NCBI GenBank assembly: GCA_947649225.1
Contig: CANSQX010000011.1
Span: 1-35,679, forward strand
Direction: 5' to 3'
Source: an uncultured Flavonifractor sp.
GTDB taxonomy: Bacteria > Bacillota > Clostridia > Oscillospirales > Oscillospiraceae
DNA length: 35,679 bases
In this document: positions 15,791-24,594 of the stretch, piece after piece
Layout: every line of letters begins with the position of its first letter
Position numbering within the stretch: the stretch's first letter is position 1
Position numbers and translations under genes: made by a program
Notes under the pieces: generated by a model
What the model was told of the DNA's origin: nothing
Databases searched by the model: none
What the model saw: only the letters and a program-made list of their open reading frames with translations

Positions 15791-17269
15791 TCATGTCCGG
15801 GGCAATATCGCGTCCAGCAGCGGAAACAGGATACATCCGATGACGGTATACAGCACGACGGCCGTGCCGGTATGCTTGATGATCGCTCCCTTAGTCAGAT
15901 CCGCATTGCTGTACATCAGCGGACTGACGGCCGCCGAGCCGGGCAGGACAAAGCCGAAGCAGGAGGAGTAGATGCACACGATGGCCGCGACATTCATATT
16001 GCAGCCCGCCGCCATACAGATGGGCGCGGCGATGGGGATCATCATCATGCCGATGCCGGTATTGGAGGCCACGTTGGTCAGCACCACCGCTGTGATCAGG
16101 ATGAACATATAAACCAGGGCGGCGGGCTTGCCCTCCATGACAGGCAGCAGGGTCCGGGCAAAGAAGGCCGTAAAGCCGGCCTCCTCCGCCGTCAGCGCGG
16201 AGGACAGGCAGGTGGCGATGCCCACCAGCAGGATAGGCCCCCAGACCATCCCGCCCATCACTTTGCCGAAGGCCAGGATTGGCGTGCCTTCCCGGGTCCG
16301 GATGACACAGAGGAGCACCACCGCAATCCCAAAGATCCCGGGCAGGGACAGCGTGGTTATGACCCGGGCAAGGAGCCCTTCCCCCCGCAGGTAGTTGACG
16401 GCGATGGACAACAGCAGGCTGATCGCCAGCGCGGCGATGATGACCTTCTGACTGGGATTGAGCCGGTAGTCCTCCTGGGCCGGCGCTGCGGAGCGGTAGT
16501 TCCGGACGGGGGTCATGTCCACATGAAACAGCGGCTTCATCAGCAGCACCAGGACCGCCAAAATCAGAACGCCCACCAAAAACGTGACGGCAATATACAG
16601 CCCGAAGCGGATCGGGACTCCGCCGGCGTGGTTCATAAAGGCGCTGCACAGGGCGTACTGCCAGCTCTTCATCGGGATCACAAACTCCCCCAGGCTGGTG
16701 GCCACCACGGAGTAGACGGTCATGGCGGTGAAATAGGGATGGCGCATGGACACGCCCATCTCCTTGGCCATACGGCGCAGCACCGTCCAGCAGATGAATA
16801 TCATGGCAAAGGCGAAGGTAACTGAGGAAATCAGGAAAAAGGCCAGCAGGAACATAAACGTGAACAGGTAGGGCCTGCCCTCCCATATGTTCCGGCTGAT
16901 CAGCCACTTGGCCATTTTCTCATCGGCCCCGGTGGCCGACAGGCCGGAGGTCATGGCGGTGACGCAGATCATATTAAAGACCATGAAGCTGCCCAAAGAG
17001 GCGGACACGGCGCCGGCTACCGTGGTGTAGCCGGTACAGCCCAGCGCCACAATGGCCAGAATGCTGGGCCATATGGTCCCGCCCACCGTGGACCACAGGA
17101 TGACAACCCCCACGAACACGCCCAGGACCCCCATGCCTGCCGGGGTAATCTCAGGCGCAAACGGCGGAAGATACCGTCCAAGGAACATCAGCGCCATACA
17201 GGCGGTGATGACGCCGTAATAGAGGGGCGGCGAGTGCCGCTTCCCCTGCGCGCGCGTTTTCTCCGACAT
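15791..17269 (-). CDS. DASS/SLC13-type anion permease
   Basis: Integral membrane transporter of 492 residues with about 11-12 hydrophobic helices. The C-terminal half contains the SNT signature of divalent-anion:sodium symporters (NVASNTGIG, near 398); the corresponding first-half motif is diverged (ATSLGEF). The family moves dicarboxylates, tricarboxylates, sulfate or similar anions. Start ATG 17267-17269 has GGGAGGG seven bases upstream and removes an implausible 86-residue upstream extension. It is the last gene of the operon, 40 bases after the Fe-S protein gene. It probably imports the pathway substrate or exports an acidic product; the exact anion cannot be inferred. Confidence 0.82.
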   Translation of the reverse strand: MSEKTRAQGKRHSPPLYYGVITACMALMFLGRYLPPFAPEITPAGMGVLGVFVGVVILWSTVGGTIWPSILAIVALGCTGYTTVAGAVSASLGSFMVFNMICVTAMTSGLSATGADEKMAKWLISRNIWEGRPYLFTFMFLLAFFLISSVTFAFAMIFICWTVLRRMAKEMGVSMRHPYFTAMTVYSVVATSLGEFVIPMKSWQYALCSAFMNHAGGVPIRFGLYIAVTFLVGVLILAVLVLLMKPLFHVDMTPVRNYRSAAPAQEDYRLNPSQKVIIAALAISLLLSIAVNYLRGEGLLARVITTLSLPGIFGIAVVLLCVIRTREGTPILAFGKVMGGMVWGPILLVGIATCLSSALTAEEAGFTAFFARTLLPVMEGKPAALVYMFILITAVVLTNVASNTGIGMMMIPIAAPICMAAGCNMNVAAIVCIYSSCFGFVLPGSAAVSPLMYSNADLTKGAIIKHTGTAVVLYTVIGCILFPLLDAILPRT

Positions 17270-17309
17270 ACCAATTCCCTCCCTGCAAAGTTTGGCGGGC
17301 GGCGTCTCT

Positions 17310-18158
17310 CTATCGCCAGGCGCCGCAGGCGACCGGCTTGGCGGGCAGCCGCGGCAGCCCCTCGGAGACCGCCTTGATCGCCCCCTGGGGGCACGCGGCG
17401 CGGCACTGCCCGCAGGCCTCGCACAGGGTGCGGTCCAGGACGTGGATAAAGCCCTTCCGGCCCGCAATGGCCTCCTCCCCGCAGCTGTCCGCACAGGCCT
17501 GACAGCCGGTGCACAGCGCCGGATCAATATAATAGCTGATAAAGGGCCTGCACACCAGCGCAGGGCAGATCTTTTTTGTGATATGGGCCTCGATCTCCGG
17601 CCGGAACAGGGCGAGGGCGCTGAGAAGGGAGCCGCCCGCCGCCTGCCCCAGCGTACAGGCGCACTGGGTCCTCATCGCCCCGCCCAGCTCCGTCAGACGG
17701 TCCAGATCGGCGCTCCGGCCCTTTTTGGCCGCGATGTCGGAGAGGATGAGGTGGAGCTGGTAGGCGCCCTCCCGGCCGAACACACACCGGCCGCAGGCGG
17801 CGGTCCGCATGTCGAGGGCCAGCCGGGCCAGCAGATCCACCATACACGCCTCCCGTCCGGCGAGGCAGACGGTCTCGCAGTCCAGCTCCAGCTCCCGGTC
17901 CGGCTCGCAGGGGAAGAACTGTCCCGCCGGCCAGCCCAGATACACGGCCCTGATCCGGTCCGGCTGTACACCGTAGCGGTCCAGCAGCTCCGACAGCTTC
18001 AGGCGGCCGGGCAGCTTGTGTACGGCCTCGCCGCCGGGACCGGACACCAGAATCTGACGGCGCTGCCCCGGGTCAAAGGCGGGGCGCTCCGGCGCCGCCG
18101 GGGAGCTGCCTATGGGGCCGGCGCGGGCCGGTGATATCAGGCGGATGGTCCCACTCAT
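17310..18158 (-). CDS. NuoF-like Fe-S subunit (SLBB + 4Fe-4S) fused to a 2[4Fe-4S] ferredoxin
   Basis: Electron-transfer protein of 282 residues. Residues about 35-100 resemble the SLBB domain of NuoF; about 115-200 resemble the NuoF Fe-S-binding helical bundle; the C-terminus holds two ferredoxin motifs (CTGCQACADSC and CEACGQCRAACP). The FMN/NADH-binding domain of true NuoF is absent. In the NuoF cluster motif the third cysteine is replaced: the sequence reads CGRCVFGREG where CxxCxxC is usual, so that cluster may be lost, altered or use another cysteine (CAC follows at the usual fourth position). The ATG overlaps the stop of the NuoG-GltD fusion gene (TGATG), so the two are very likely partner subunits carrying electrons to or from ferredoxin. 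Confidence 0.85.
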   Translation of the reverse strand: MSGTIRLISPARAGPIGSSPAAPERPAFDPGQRRQILVSGPGGEAVHKLPGRLKLSELLDRYGVQPDRIRAVYLGWPAGQFFPCEPDRELELDCETVCLAGREACMVDLLARLALDMRTAACGRCVFGREGAYQLHLILSDIAAKKGRSADLDRLTELGGAMRTQCACTLGQAAGGSLLSALALFRPEIEAHITKKICPALVCRPFISYYIDPALCTGCQACADSCGEEAIAGRKGFIHVLDRTLCEACGQCRAACPQGAIKAVSEGLPRLPAKPVACGAWR

Positions 18159-20269
18159 CACACGCCCTCCCTTCCGTTGGGGTATTCATTCCAGAATTTG
18201 TTGCGGCCCAGCCGGAGGCGCAGATCGCACTGGAGGCACCGGGCAGCCTCGCAGGCGCCCGCTCCGGCGCCGGGCATCCGCTCCACCGGGGCAAAATCCC
18301 ATCGCCGGTCCTGGGCCGGGCGGCGCTCCGCCGCCAGCCGCTTCCGCCCGGCGAAGCCCTCCGTCCGGCCAAGATACGGATCCGGCTCCGACGGGGCCCG
18401 CAGCGGCTCGGTCAGGTCGCCGTCCCCGCCCAGCCAGCGGTCCATGGACTGGGCGCACCGGCGGCCGGCGGCGGCGGCCTCGATGACGGACCGGGTGCCC
18501 GTCACCACGTCTCCCGCCGCAAAGACTCCGGGAACGGAGGCGCCGCCGTCCTCCCCGGTCTGGAGGTACGCGCCGCGGCACAGGGCGAGGCCCATATCTG
18601 CGGCGCCGTCGGGGCTCTGCCCCACCGCAAAGATCACCGTGTCCGCCGGCAGAAGCCGCTCCGTCCCCTCCCGGGGGGTGATCACCGCCCGGCGGTTCTC
18701 GTCAAAGTGGAAGGCGGCCACCTCCTGGACCTGGACGCCGGAGACCCGCTCCTCTCCCTCGATGGACAGGAAGGTCACGCCGCTGCACAGCCCGACGCCC
18801 TCGTCCAGGGCTTCGTCAATTTCCTCCGGAGAGGCGGTCATTTCGTCCCGGCGCTCCAGGCAGGCGACGGTCACCTGCTTCGCTCCGCAGCGCAGCGCGG
18901 TGCGGGCGCAGTCCATGGCCACGTTGCCGCCGCCCAGCACCACCACCCGCTCGCCCACCGCAGGAATGGGGCCCAGCCGCGCCTCCCGCAGGAAGGCGGT
19001 ATTGACCAGCACGCCGGGCAGATCCCGCCCCTTCAGCGGCAGAACCGTCCCCTTATGGGTACCGGCGGCCACCAGCACCGCGTCAAAGCCCTGCTCCAGC
19101 AGCTCGGCGGGCCGCTCGATCCGCACGCCGGTGCGCAGCGCGACGCCGCCCTCCAGGATCGCCGCGATTTCCCCGTCCAGCAGCGCGTCCGGCAGGCGGT
19201 AGGCCGGAATGCCCACCCGCAGCTGGCCTCCGGGCTTGGGCAGGGCCTCGAATACCGTGACGTCGTGCCCCTTCATCGCCAGATAGTAGGCGGCCGTTAG
19301 CCCCGCCGGGCCGCTGCCCACCACGGCGGCCCTCCGGCCGGTGGCCGGGTCCCGGCGGCGGCGGGTTTTCCACTGCTCGCCCCCGGCCTCCGCCGCCGTG
19401 CGCTTGAGGCGGCAGATGGAGAGGGGCTCATTGACCGCGCCCCGGCGGCAGCGATCCTCGCAGGGGTGCGGGCAAATACTGCCCAGCACGGCGGGGAAGG
19501 GCGTCCGCTCCCGGATGACGGCGGCGGCGGCGGCCCAATCGCCCCTGGCCGCGCTGCGCAGATAGGCCGGGATGTCGATCTCGCCGGGGCAGGCGCTCCG
19601 GCAGGGCACCAGCGCCTTGATCCTTGGCAGGGCCGGGTCCAGGAGGCCGGCCGCGTCGGTAATGGCCCCGGTGGGGCACACCTCCACGCACGCGCCGCAG
19701 AAGCGGCACCCCGCCTCCGCCAGGGATACGCCGCCCTCCGTCCCGATCCGCACGCCCTGCCTGTCCCGGCGGTAGTCCAGGACCTTGACCCCCCGCAGCT
19801 CGTTGCAGGCCCGGACACAGCGCCCACAGCGGATGCACCGGACAAACAGGTGGCGGATCAGCGGATTGGAGGCGTCCTCGGGCATCGGACGGCCCTTGGT
19901 GCGCCAGCGCTCGGCCGAGGCGTCGAGATACTGGTAGAGGGATTGTAATTCACAGTTCCCGTATTTGGGGCAGTCCGTACACTCCGAGGGGTGGCTGGCC
20001 AGCATGAGCTCCATGGACATCCGGCGGATGTGGAGGGCCTCCTCCGTGGCGGTGAGGACCTCCATCCCGTCCTCCGCCGGGGTCTCACAGGCCGGGACCA
20101 CGCCGTCCCGGCCCTTGACCTGAACCACACACAGGCGGCACCCTCCGGCGGCCTCCAGATCGGGGTGCTTGCACAGGTGGGGGATGTAGATATCGTGGGC
20201 CAGAGCGGCCTGAAGGACGGTCTGCCCCTCCGCCGCCTCAATGGTACGGCCGTCAATGGTAAGCCTCAT
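18158..20269 (-). CDS. NuoG N-terminus / GltD-like flavoprotein fusion oxidoreductase
   Basis: Multi-cluster NAD(P)H oxidoreductase of 703 residues. Residues 1-80: 2Fe-2S domain (HLCKHPD, GGCRLC, ACET). About 93-107: HxxxCxxCxxxxxC cluster (HPSECTDCPKYGNC). About 143-205: two 4Fe-4S motifs (CIRCGRCVRAC and CRFCGACVEVC). About 225-295: GltD/DPD-type Fe-S domain (CPHPCEDRCRRG). The rest is a GltD-like flavoprotein: FAD site VVGSGPAG, NAD(P)H site VVVLGGGNVAMDC, and C-terminal FAD motif GVFAAGDVV. Such fusions link NAD(P)H with low-potential carriers, and the architecture recalls Nfn/Stn-type transhydrogenases; bifurcation cannot be shown from sequence. AGGA precedes ATG 20269. Overlaps the next subunit gene. 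Confidence 0.9.
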   Translation of the reverse strand: MRLTIDGRTIEAAEGQTVLQAALAHDIYIPHLCKHPDLEAAGGCRLCVVQVKGRDGVVPACETPAEDGMEVLTATEEALHIRRMSMELMLASHPSECTDCPKYGNCELQSLYQYLDASAERWRTKGRPMPEDASNPLIRHLFVRCIRCGRCVRACNELRGVKVLDYRRDRQGVRIGTEGGVSLAEAGCRFCGACVEVCPTGAITDAAGLLDPALPRIKALVPCRSACPGEIDIPAYLRSAARGDWAAAAAVIRERTPFPAVLGSICPHPCEDRCRRGAVNEPLSICRLKRTAAEAGGEQWKTRRRRDPATGRRAAVVGSGPAGLTAAYYLAMKGHDVTVFEALPKPGGQLRVGIPAYRLPDALLDGEIAAILEGGVALRTGVRIERPAELLEQGFDAVLVAAGTHKGTVLPLKGRDLPGVLVNTAFLREARLGPIPAVGERVVVLGGGNVAMDCARTALRCGAKQVTVACLERRDEMTASPEEIDEALDEGVGLCSGVTFLSIEGEERVSGVQVQEVAAFHFDENRRAVITPREGTERLLPADTVIFAVGQSPDGAADMGLALCRGAYLQTGEDGGASVPGVFAAGDVVTGTRSVIEAAAAGRRCAQSMDRWLGGDGDLTEPLRAPSEPDPYLGRTEGFAGRKRLAAERRPAQDRRWDFAPVERMPGAGAGACEAARCLQCDLRLRLGRNKFWNEYPNGREGV

Positions 20270-20286
20270 AGATGCGTCCTCCCAGG

Positions 20287-21267
20287 TCAGAATGAAAAGG
20301 CCGCCGTATCCCGCAGGCCGGACGCGGCCAGCCAGGCGGCCGCCACATCCTGAACCGCCAGGCCGCAGCTCTCAAACAGCGTGACGGTCTCCCGGTCGCC
20401 CGCCGCCCGCCCGGCGCACCGTCCGGCAAAGACCGCGCCGATCTCGCCCGCGATCTGCTCCCGGGAGAAGGCTCCCTCCCGCATGGGGATCGCCAGATCG
20501 CCGGTGGCGCCCAGGGTGGCCTCGATCTGGTCCAGATAGACCCGGGCGCGGTCCAGCACCGAGCAATCCAGCTCCCGGGCGAAGGGGCTGCACGCGCCGA
20601 CGGCGTTCACATGGGCCCCGGGTGAGAGCCACGGGCCGAACAGGATGGGCTCCGACGCCTTGGTCACGGTACAGATCACATCCGCGCCAATGACCGCGCC
20701 CTCCGCCGTATCGTGCCGGAGCACGGCCGTGCCGGGGTGCTCCTCCCGCAGCCGGGCGCAGGCGCTCTCCGCCCGCGCGCAGTCGATGTCCCAGACCTGG
20801 ATCTCCCGGATGGGGCGGATTGCGCTGATCGCGGCGGCGTGGGCCATCGCCTGGGCCCCCGCGCCCAGCAGGCAGAGCACCGAGGCATCGGGCCGGGCCA
20901 GGACCTGGGTGGCTGCGGCGCTGGCGGCCGCTGTCCGCGCCGTGGTAATGAATTCGGCGGAGACGATGCTCCGCAGCGCGCCTGTCTCAATGTCGAAGAG
21001 CAGCACCGCGCTCTGGGCGGTGCCCGCCCCGGCGGCGGCCGGACCGGGGAAGATGGCCGTCTTGCAGCCGCAGACGCCATAGCGCGGCAGGGACGCCGCC
21101 ATCACGGCCAGAATATTCCGGTTCTCCTGGAACAGGGCGCTTCGGGGCAGCAGCCTGCCGCGCCCGGCGGCCAGGTCCTCGAACGCCTGCCGCATCACAG
21201 GGATCAGGGCGGGAATGGTCACCGCACTCCGAACCTGCGCGTCGGAGATCAGCTGGGTCTGATTCAT
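20287..21267 (-). CDS. Ornithine cyclodeaminase / mu-crystallin family protein
   Basis: NAD(P)-dependent cytoplasmic enzyme of 326 residues. The Rossmann motif LLGAGAQAMAHAAA sits near 132-145; flanking family features include SAEFITTARTAAASAAAT, a KTAIFPGP segment and the ATGDLAIP loop. The family includes ornithine cyclodeaminase, ketimine reductases and alanine/opine-type dehydrogenases, so the reaction could be amino-acid deamination or imine reduction. The ATG overlaps the stop of the upstream M20 gene (ATGA), indicating the two are co-expressed; deamidation followed by processing of the released amino compound would be one reading. Exact substrate not deducible. Confidence 0.88.
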   Translation of the reverse strand: MNQTQLISDAQVRSAVTIPALIPVMRQAFEDLAAGRGRLLPRSALFQENRNILAVMAASLPRYGVCGCKTAIFPGPAAAGAGTAQSAVLLFDIETGALRSIVSAEFITTARTAAASAAATQVLARPDASVLCLLGAGAQAMAHAAAISAIRPIREIQVWDIDCARAESACARLREEHPGTAVLRHDTAEGAVIGADVICTVTKASEPILFGPWLSPGAHVNAVGACSPFARELDCSVLDRARVYLDQIEATLGATGDLAIPMREGAFSREQIAGEIGAVFAGRCAGRAAGDRETVTLFESCGLAVQDVAAAWLAASGLRDTAAFSF

Positions 21268-22433
21268 ACGGGTCCCTCCGCGGACAGCAGGTCCAGCGCG
21301 GTCTGCACCAGCATAGCGCAGCCATAGGGCATGGCGTTCTCGTCAATGACCAGCTTGGGGCTGTGGCCGGGGTAGCGGCCGCCCACGCCCACCGTGAGGA
21401 AGCACGCCCTGCCGCACTTGGCGTAAGCGCCGAAATCCTCCGCTCCGGTGGTGCCGCGGACGGTGATCACCTTTCCGGGGTCTCCGGTGACCTTCTCCGC
21501 CGCCCGGAAGGCCACGGCGGTCATCCACGCATCGTTGACGACCGGCGGGATATTCTGCCCCCAGACCACCCCGGCGACGGCCCCGTGGGCCGCGGCGATC
21601 CCCTGGGCCAGCCTGACCATCTGCTCCTTGATCAGCGTCCGGACCTCCTCGGACTGATACCGCAGGGTGCCCTCCATCACGGCCTCGCCGGAGATGATGT
21701 TGCCCTTGGTACCCGAGTGCAGGCAGCCCACCGACACCACCGCCGTGTCCAGAGGGTTGATCCGGCGGGAGACGATGGTCTGGAGGGCCAGCACGATCTC
21801 GCCGGCGATGACCGTCGCGTCCACCCCCCCGGCCATCTGGGGCATCCCGGCGTGGTGGGCGGCGCCGGTGACCCGCAGGGTGAAGGACTCCGCCCCGGCC
21901 ATCTGGGGGCCGGGACGCCCGGAGATGGCCCCCACCTCGGTAAACTCCTTCACGTGCAGGCCGAAGAAGTAATCCACCCCCACGGCGGCCCCCTGCCGGA
22001 TGATGGTCTCCGCCCCGGTGCCGATCTCCTCGGCGGGCTGGAAGAGCAGCCGGACGGTTCCGGAAATCTGGTCCCGGTGCTCATTCAGCAGCCGGGCGGC
22101 CCCCAGCAGCATGGCGGTATGTACGTCGTGGCCGCAGGCGTGCATGACGCCTGCCCGTTCGGACGAAAAGTCCACGCCGGACGCCTCGTCCATGGGCAGC
22201 GCGTCGATGTCCGCCCGCAGGGCTACGGTGCGGCCGGGACGGTCCCCCCTGATCTCCGTCATCAGGCCGGTGGGCTGAAAGCGCGTGCAGGCCAGCCCCA
22301 GCTTGTTCAGCTCCCGCTCAATGCGGTCTGTGGTGTCGAATTCCTGCATACTCAGCTCCGGGTGCCGGTGGAGCTCCCGGCGGAATGCGATCATATCGTC
22401 CAAAATTTGGGTTGCCAATGCGCGGTAGTCCAT
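21264..22433 (-). CDS. M20D-family amidohydrolase / aminoacylase
   Basis: Metal-dependent amidohydrolase of 389 residues. Family marks: RRELHRHPELS near 18-28, RADIDALPM (73-81), metal site HACGHDVHTAM (98-108) with Cys100 and His102, the QPAEEIGTGAE glutamate pair near 136, the dimerisation-domain HHAGMPQMAGGVD, and the C-terminal HSPKLVIDE. M20D enzymes hydrolyse N-acyl amino acids, hippurate-like conjugates or indole-acetyl amino acids. In this operon it may release an amino acid from an acylated substrate before the cyclodeaminase-family enzyme acts; this is inference. Start ATG 22433; gap of 29 bases to the upstream hydrolase gene. Confidence 0.92.
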   Translation of the reverse strand: MDYRALATQILDDMIAFRRELHRHPELSMQEFDTTDRIERELNKLGLACTRFQPTGLMTEIRGDRPGRTVALRADIDALPMDEASGVDFSSERAGVMHACGHDVHTAMLLGAARLLNEHRDQISGTVRLLFQPAEEIGTGAETIIRQGAAVGVDYFFGLHVKEFTEVGAISGRPGPQMAGAESFTLRVTGAAHHAGMPQMAGGVDATVIAGEIVLALQTIVSRRINPLDTAVVSVGCLHSGTKGNIISGEAVMEGTLRYQSEEVRTLIKEQMVRLAQGIAAAHGAVAGVVWGQNIPPVVNDAWMTAVAFRAAEKVTGDPGKVITVRGTTGAEDFGAYAKCGRACFLTVGVGGRYPGHSPKLVIDENAMPYGCAMLVQTALDLLSAEGPV

Positions 22434-22462
22434 GCGTTTCCTCCGTTCTCTCGCGCCCGGGC

Positions 22463-23251
22463 TCAGAAGTTATCCCTCTCCTCCGGGAATATCCGGGGCA
22501 GCAGGCGGGCCAGGTTGGTAAACTCCTTGATGTTGTGCAGCAGCAGGGCGCGTGGCAGCTGCTCGGGCAGGCGTTCGCTGTCGAAGCGCCGGGGCTTCCC
22601 GCCGCTCAGGCACCAGCCGAACCAGAAGCGGGAGCGCAGCTCCACGCCGCCCTCCGCCGGGCGGACGAAGTGACAGGATATGGTGCGGCAGTCCTCCCCC
22701 GCCATGGCGATGATGGTGCCGCCGAAATCCCGCAGCTTTTCGGGGGAAAAGCCCATCTCCTGGGGCGGGATGAAGGGCACCGCCACATCCTTGGGCTCCG
22801 GCCCGAAGGCCTCGGTGATGTCGTGGGTGGTGTGCCAGTACTTCTCCCGGTAGGAGAGGGCGGGATTGCGCACCTGCTCCGGGTTGCGGGTCCGGCAGTA
22901 CAGGTGGTCCTCCCGATCCCAGATCTTGTAGCGCAGGCTGTCCAGACTGTGCCAGGCAAACCACCAGTCGAACATCTCGGGGGTGACGTCGGGCAGAAAC
23001 AGCAGATTGGCCATGTAGGCCGAGCCGTCCGGCAGGGCGCAGTAGCCCCGCTCGGCGGGCAGGTATCCGGGCTCAAACAGCAGGTCCACCTGATCGGGCG
23101 GGAGCACCTGCTCCGGCGTCAGCCGGGCGGCGGCCGCCCCGGCGTACACCTGGGGATCCACTGGGGCCATCTCCTCCAGGAAATATTTGTAGTAGCGCTT
23201 CTGCTTGTCCGCCTCGGTAACGGGGACAAGCCGGACCGGCGTCTCAGACAT
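22463..23251 (-). CDS. PhlG / phloretin-hydrolase-like C-C bond hydrolase
   Basis: Protein of 262 residues assigned to the DAPG hydrolase family, which contains 2,4-diacetylphloroglucinol hydrolase (PhlG) and the phloretin hydrolase of flavonoid-degrading gut bacteria. These zinc enzymes cleave a C-C bond next to a ketone on a polyhydroxylated ring. The supporting pattern is the Trp-rich FDWWFAWHSLDSLRYKIW segment (His101), then HTTHDITEAFG, and near the C-terminus LLHNIKEF (His239 and Glu243, spaced as the H-x3-E zinc pair). PhlG uses two His and two Glu; the second Glu here could be Glu136 or Glu147. GAGGAGG six bases before ATG 23251 removes a 40-residue upstream extension. The best clue to the operon substrate, but specificity cannot be read. 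Confidence 0.78.
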   Translation of the reverse strand: MSETPVRLVPVTEADKQKRYYKYFLEEMAPVDPQVYAGAAAARLTPEQVLPPDQVDLLFEPGYLPAERGYCALPDGSAYMANLLFLPDVTPEMFDWWFAWHSLDSLRYKIWDREDHLYCRTRNPEQVRNPALSYREKYWHTTHDITEAFGPEPKDVAVPFIPPQEMGFSPEKLRDFGGTIIAMAGEDCRTISCHFVRPAEGGVELRSRFWFGWCLSGGKPRRFDSERLPEQLPRALLLHNIKEFTNLARLLPRIFPEERDNF

Positions 23252-23312
23252 CAGAATCCTCCTCTCGCGGTATGCGCGGTGAATTTCATCCCCCTCTGCC
23301 GCCGGAACGCGG

Positions 23313-24542
23313 CTATTGGATCTCCTTGGCGAAGAACCAGCAGATCGCTGCAACCAGCGCCATAGGCGCAATCACATAGATGGTGCCGGTATAGCCCAGG
23401 AATTGAATCAGATAGCCCACCAGGGTGCTGCCGATCAGCATGGAGAGCCGGGCCGTGGTCTGGACCACGCCGTGGGCCACAGGGGTGTAGGAGGCGTCGC
23501 CGAAGATATCGGGGTAGCAGGAGTAGCTGGAGACGGTGACGGACGCGGGGGCCACGGCGTTCAGAACGATGAAGACCATAATCAGGTTACCGGGCAGGAT
23601 GGCCAGCAGCAGGTACATGACGGTAATGCCCACAAAGGAGGCGATGGCGGGTTTGCGTTTGGACTGGATGCGATCGGCCAGGATGCCGATGCCGATCATG
23701 ACAAAGGTGCGGATGGAGCTGGCCACGCTGGTCAGGCCGGCGGCGGCCACCGGGTCAATCCCCTTGGCCTCGGTGAGGAAGGTGGGGACATAGTTGTTGA
23801 AGCTGATCATCACAATGTTGAAAATGAACATTCCGATTGCGACCATCCACAGGGAGCGGCTGCGCAGCACCTCGGCCTTTTTGGTGCGCTGAAGCTCTGT
23901 GTTCCCCTGGGGCGCCCGGGGCGCAAAGGCGGCCAGGCTGGGCTCCCGCCACAGGAAGATCAGCATCACGGCGGCCATGATCACAAAGGCGGCGATGATA
24001 TAGGTATAGACGCCGCTCAGGCTGCCGGTGCGCTCTGCGATGCGGACGGACAGGTTGTAGTGGAGGACCTGCCCGGCGGTCATGCCGGCATTGACAATGG
24101 CGGTGGCGGTGGCGCGGGCGCCCTTGAAATAGGCCACAACCAGCGCGATGGTCAGGTTGGACAGGATGCCCATGCCGGCCCCCTCAATGACGCGGGAGAC
24201 GATGAGCACCATGAAGCTGCTGGTGTTGGCGGCGATGATATTGGCAAAGGCCATGATGAGAAAGCCGATCATGCCGGTCCATTTGGGCTTCCAGCTGCGG
24301 TTCATGTAGCCGATGGCGATGGCGAAGACAAAGCCGATGATATTGGTGGACGACATGAGCAGCCCCATCAGGCCGGTGTTGACGTCGTAGGAGGTCATCA
24401 CAAACTTCATGATCGGCGGGAACTTGAACATGCACAGGGAGGTGGCCGCCGTGGCGATGGTCATGACCACCATCATGGCGATGGGGTGGCAGTATCGCCT
24501 GGGCAGGCTGCTGTTTTCTGTGGAGACGGCTGCGGTTGTCAT
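23313..24542 (-). CDS. Major facilitator superfamily transporter
   Basis: Membrane transporter of 409 residues with about 12 predicted helices in two halves and the usual central cytoplasmic loop (about 195-225, ELQRTKKAEVLRSRS). The loop between helices 2 and 3 carries a diverged MFS motif (AIGYMNRSWKPKW), and its repeat in the second half reads GILADRIQSKRKP, a good match. GAGGGGG five bases before ATG 24542 selects this start and removes 20 upstream residues. Placed between the FAD reductase and PhlG-like hydrolase genes, it probably imports the neutral or conjugated substrate of the pathway. A second transporter of another family ends the operon. Confidence 0.92.
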   Translation of the reverse strand: MTTAAVSTENSSLPRRYCHPIAMMVVMTIATAATSLCMFKFPPIMKFVMTSYDVNTGLMGLLMSSTNIIGFVFAIAIGYMNRSWKPKWTGMIGFLIMAFANIIAANTSSFMVLIVSRVIEGAGMGILSNLTIALVVAYFKGARATATAIVNAGMTAGQVLHYNLSVRIAERTGSLSGVYTYIIAAFVIMAAVMLIFLWREPSLAAFAPRAPQGNTELQRTKKAEVLRSRSLWMVAIGMFIFNIVMISFNNYVPTFLTEAKGIDPVAAAGLTSVASSIRTFVMIGIGILADRIQSKRKPAIASFVGITVMYLLLAILPGNLIMVFIVLNAVAPASVTVSSYSCYPDIFGDASYTPVAHGVVQTTARLSMLIGSTLVGYLIQFLGYTGTIYVIAPMALVAAICWFFAKEIQ

Positions 24543-24594
24543 GGTTTCCCCCTCTTTCCTTTGTCGCAGGATTGGAAGGTACCCGCCGCCCTTC

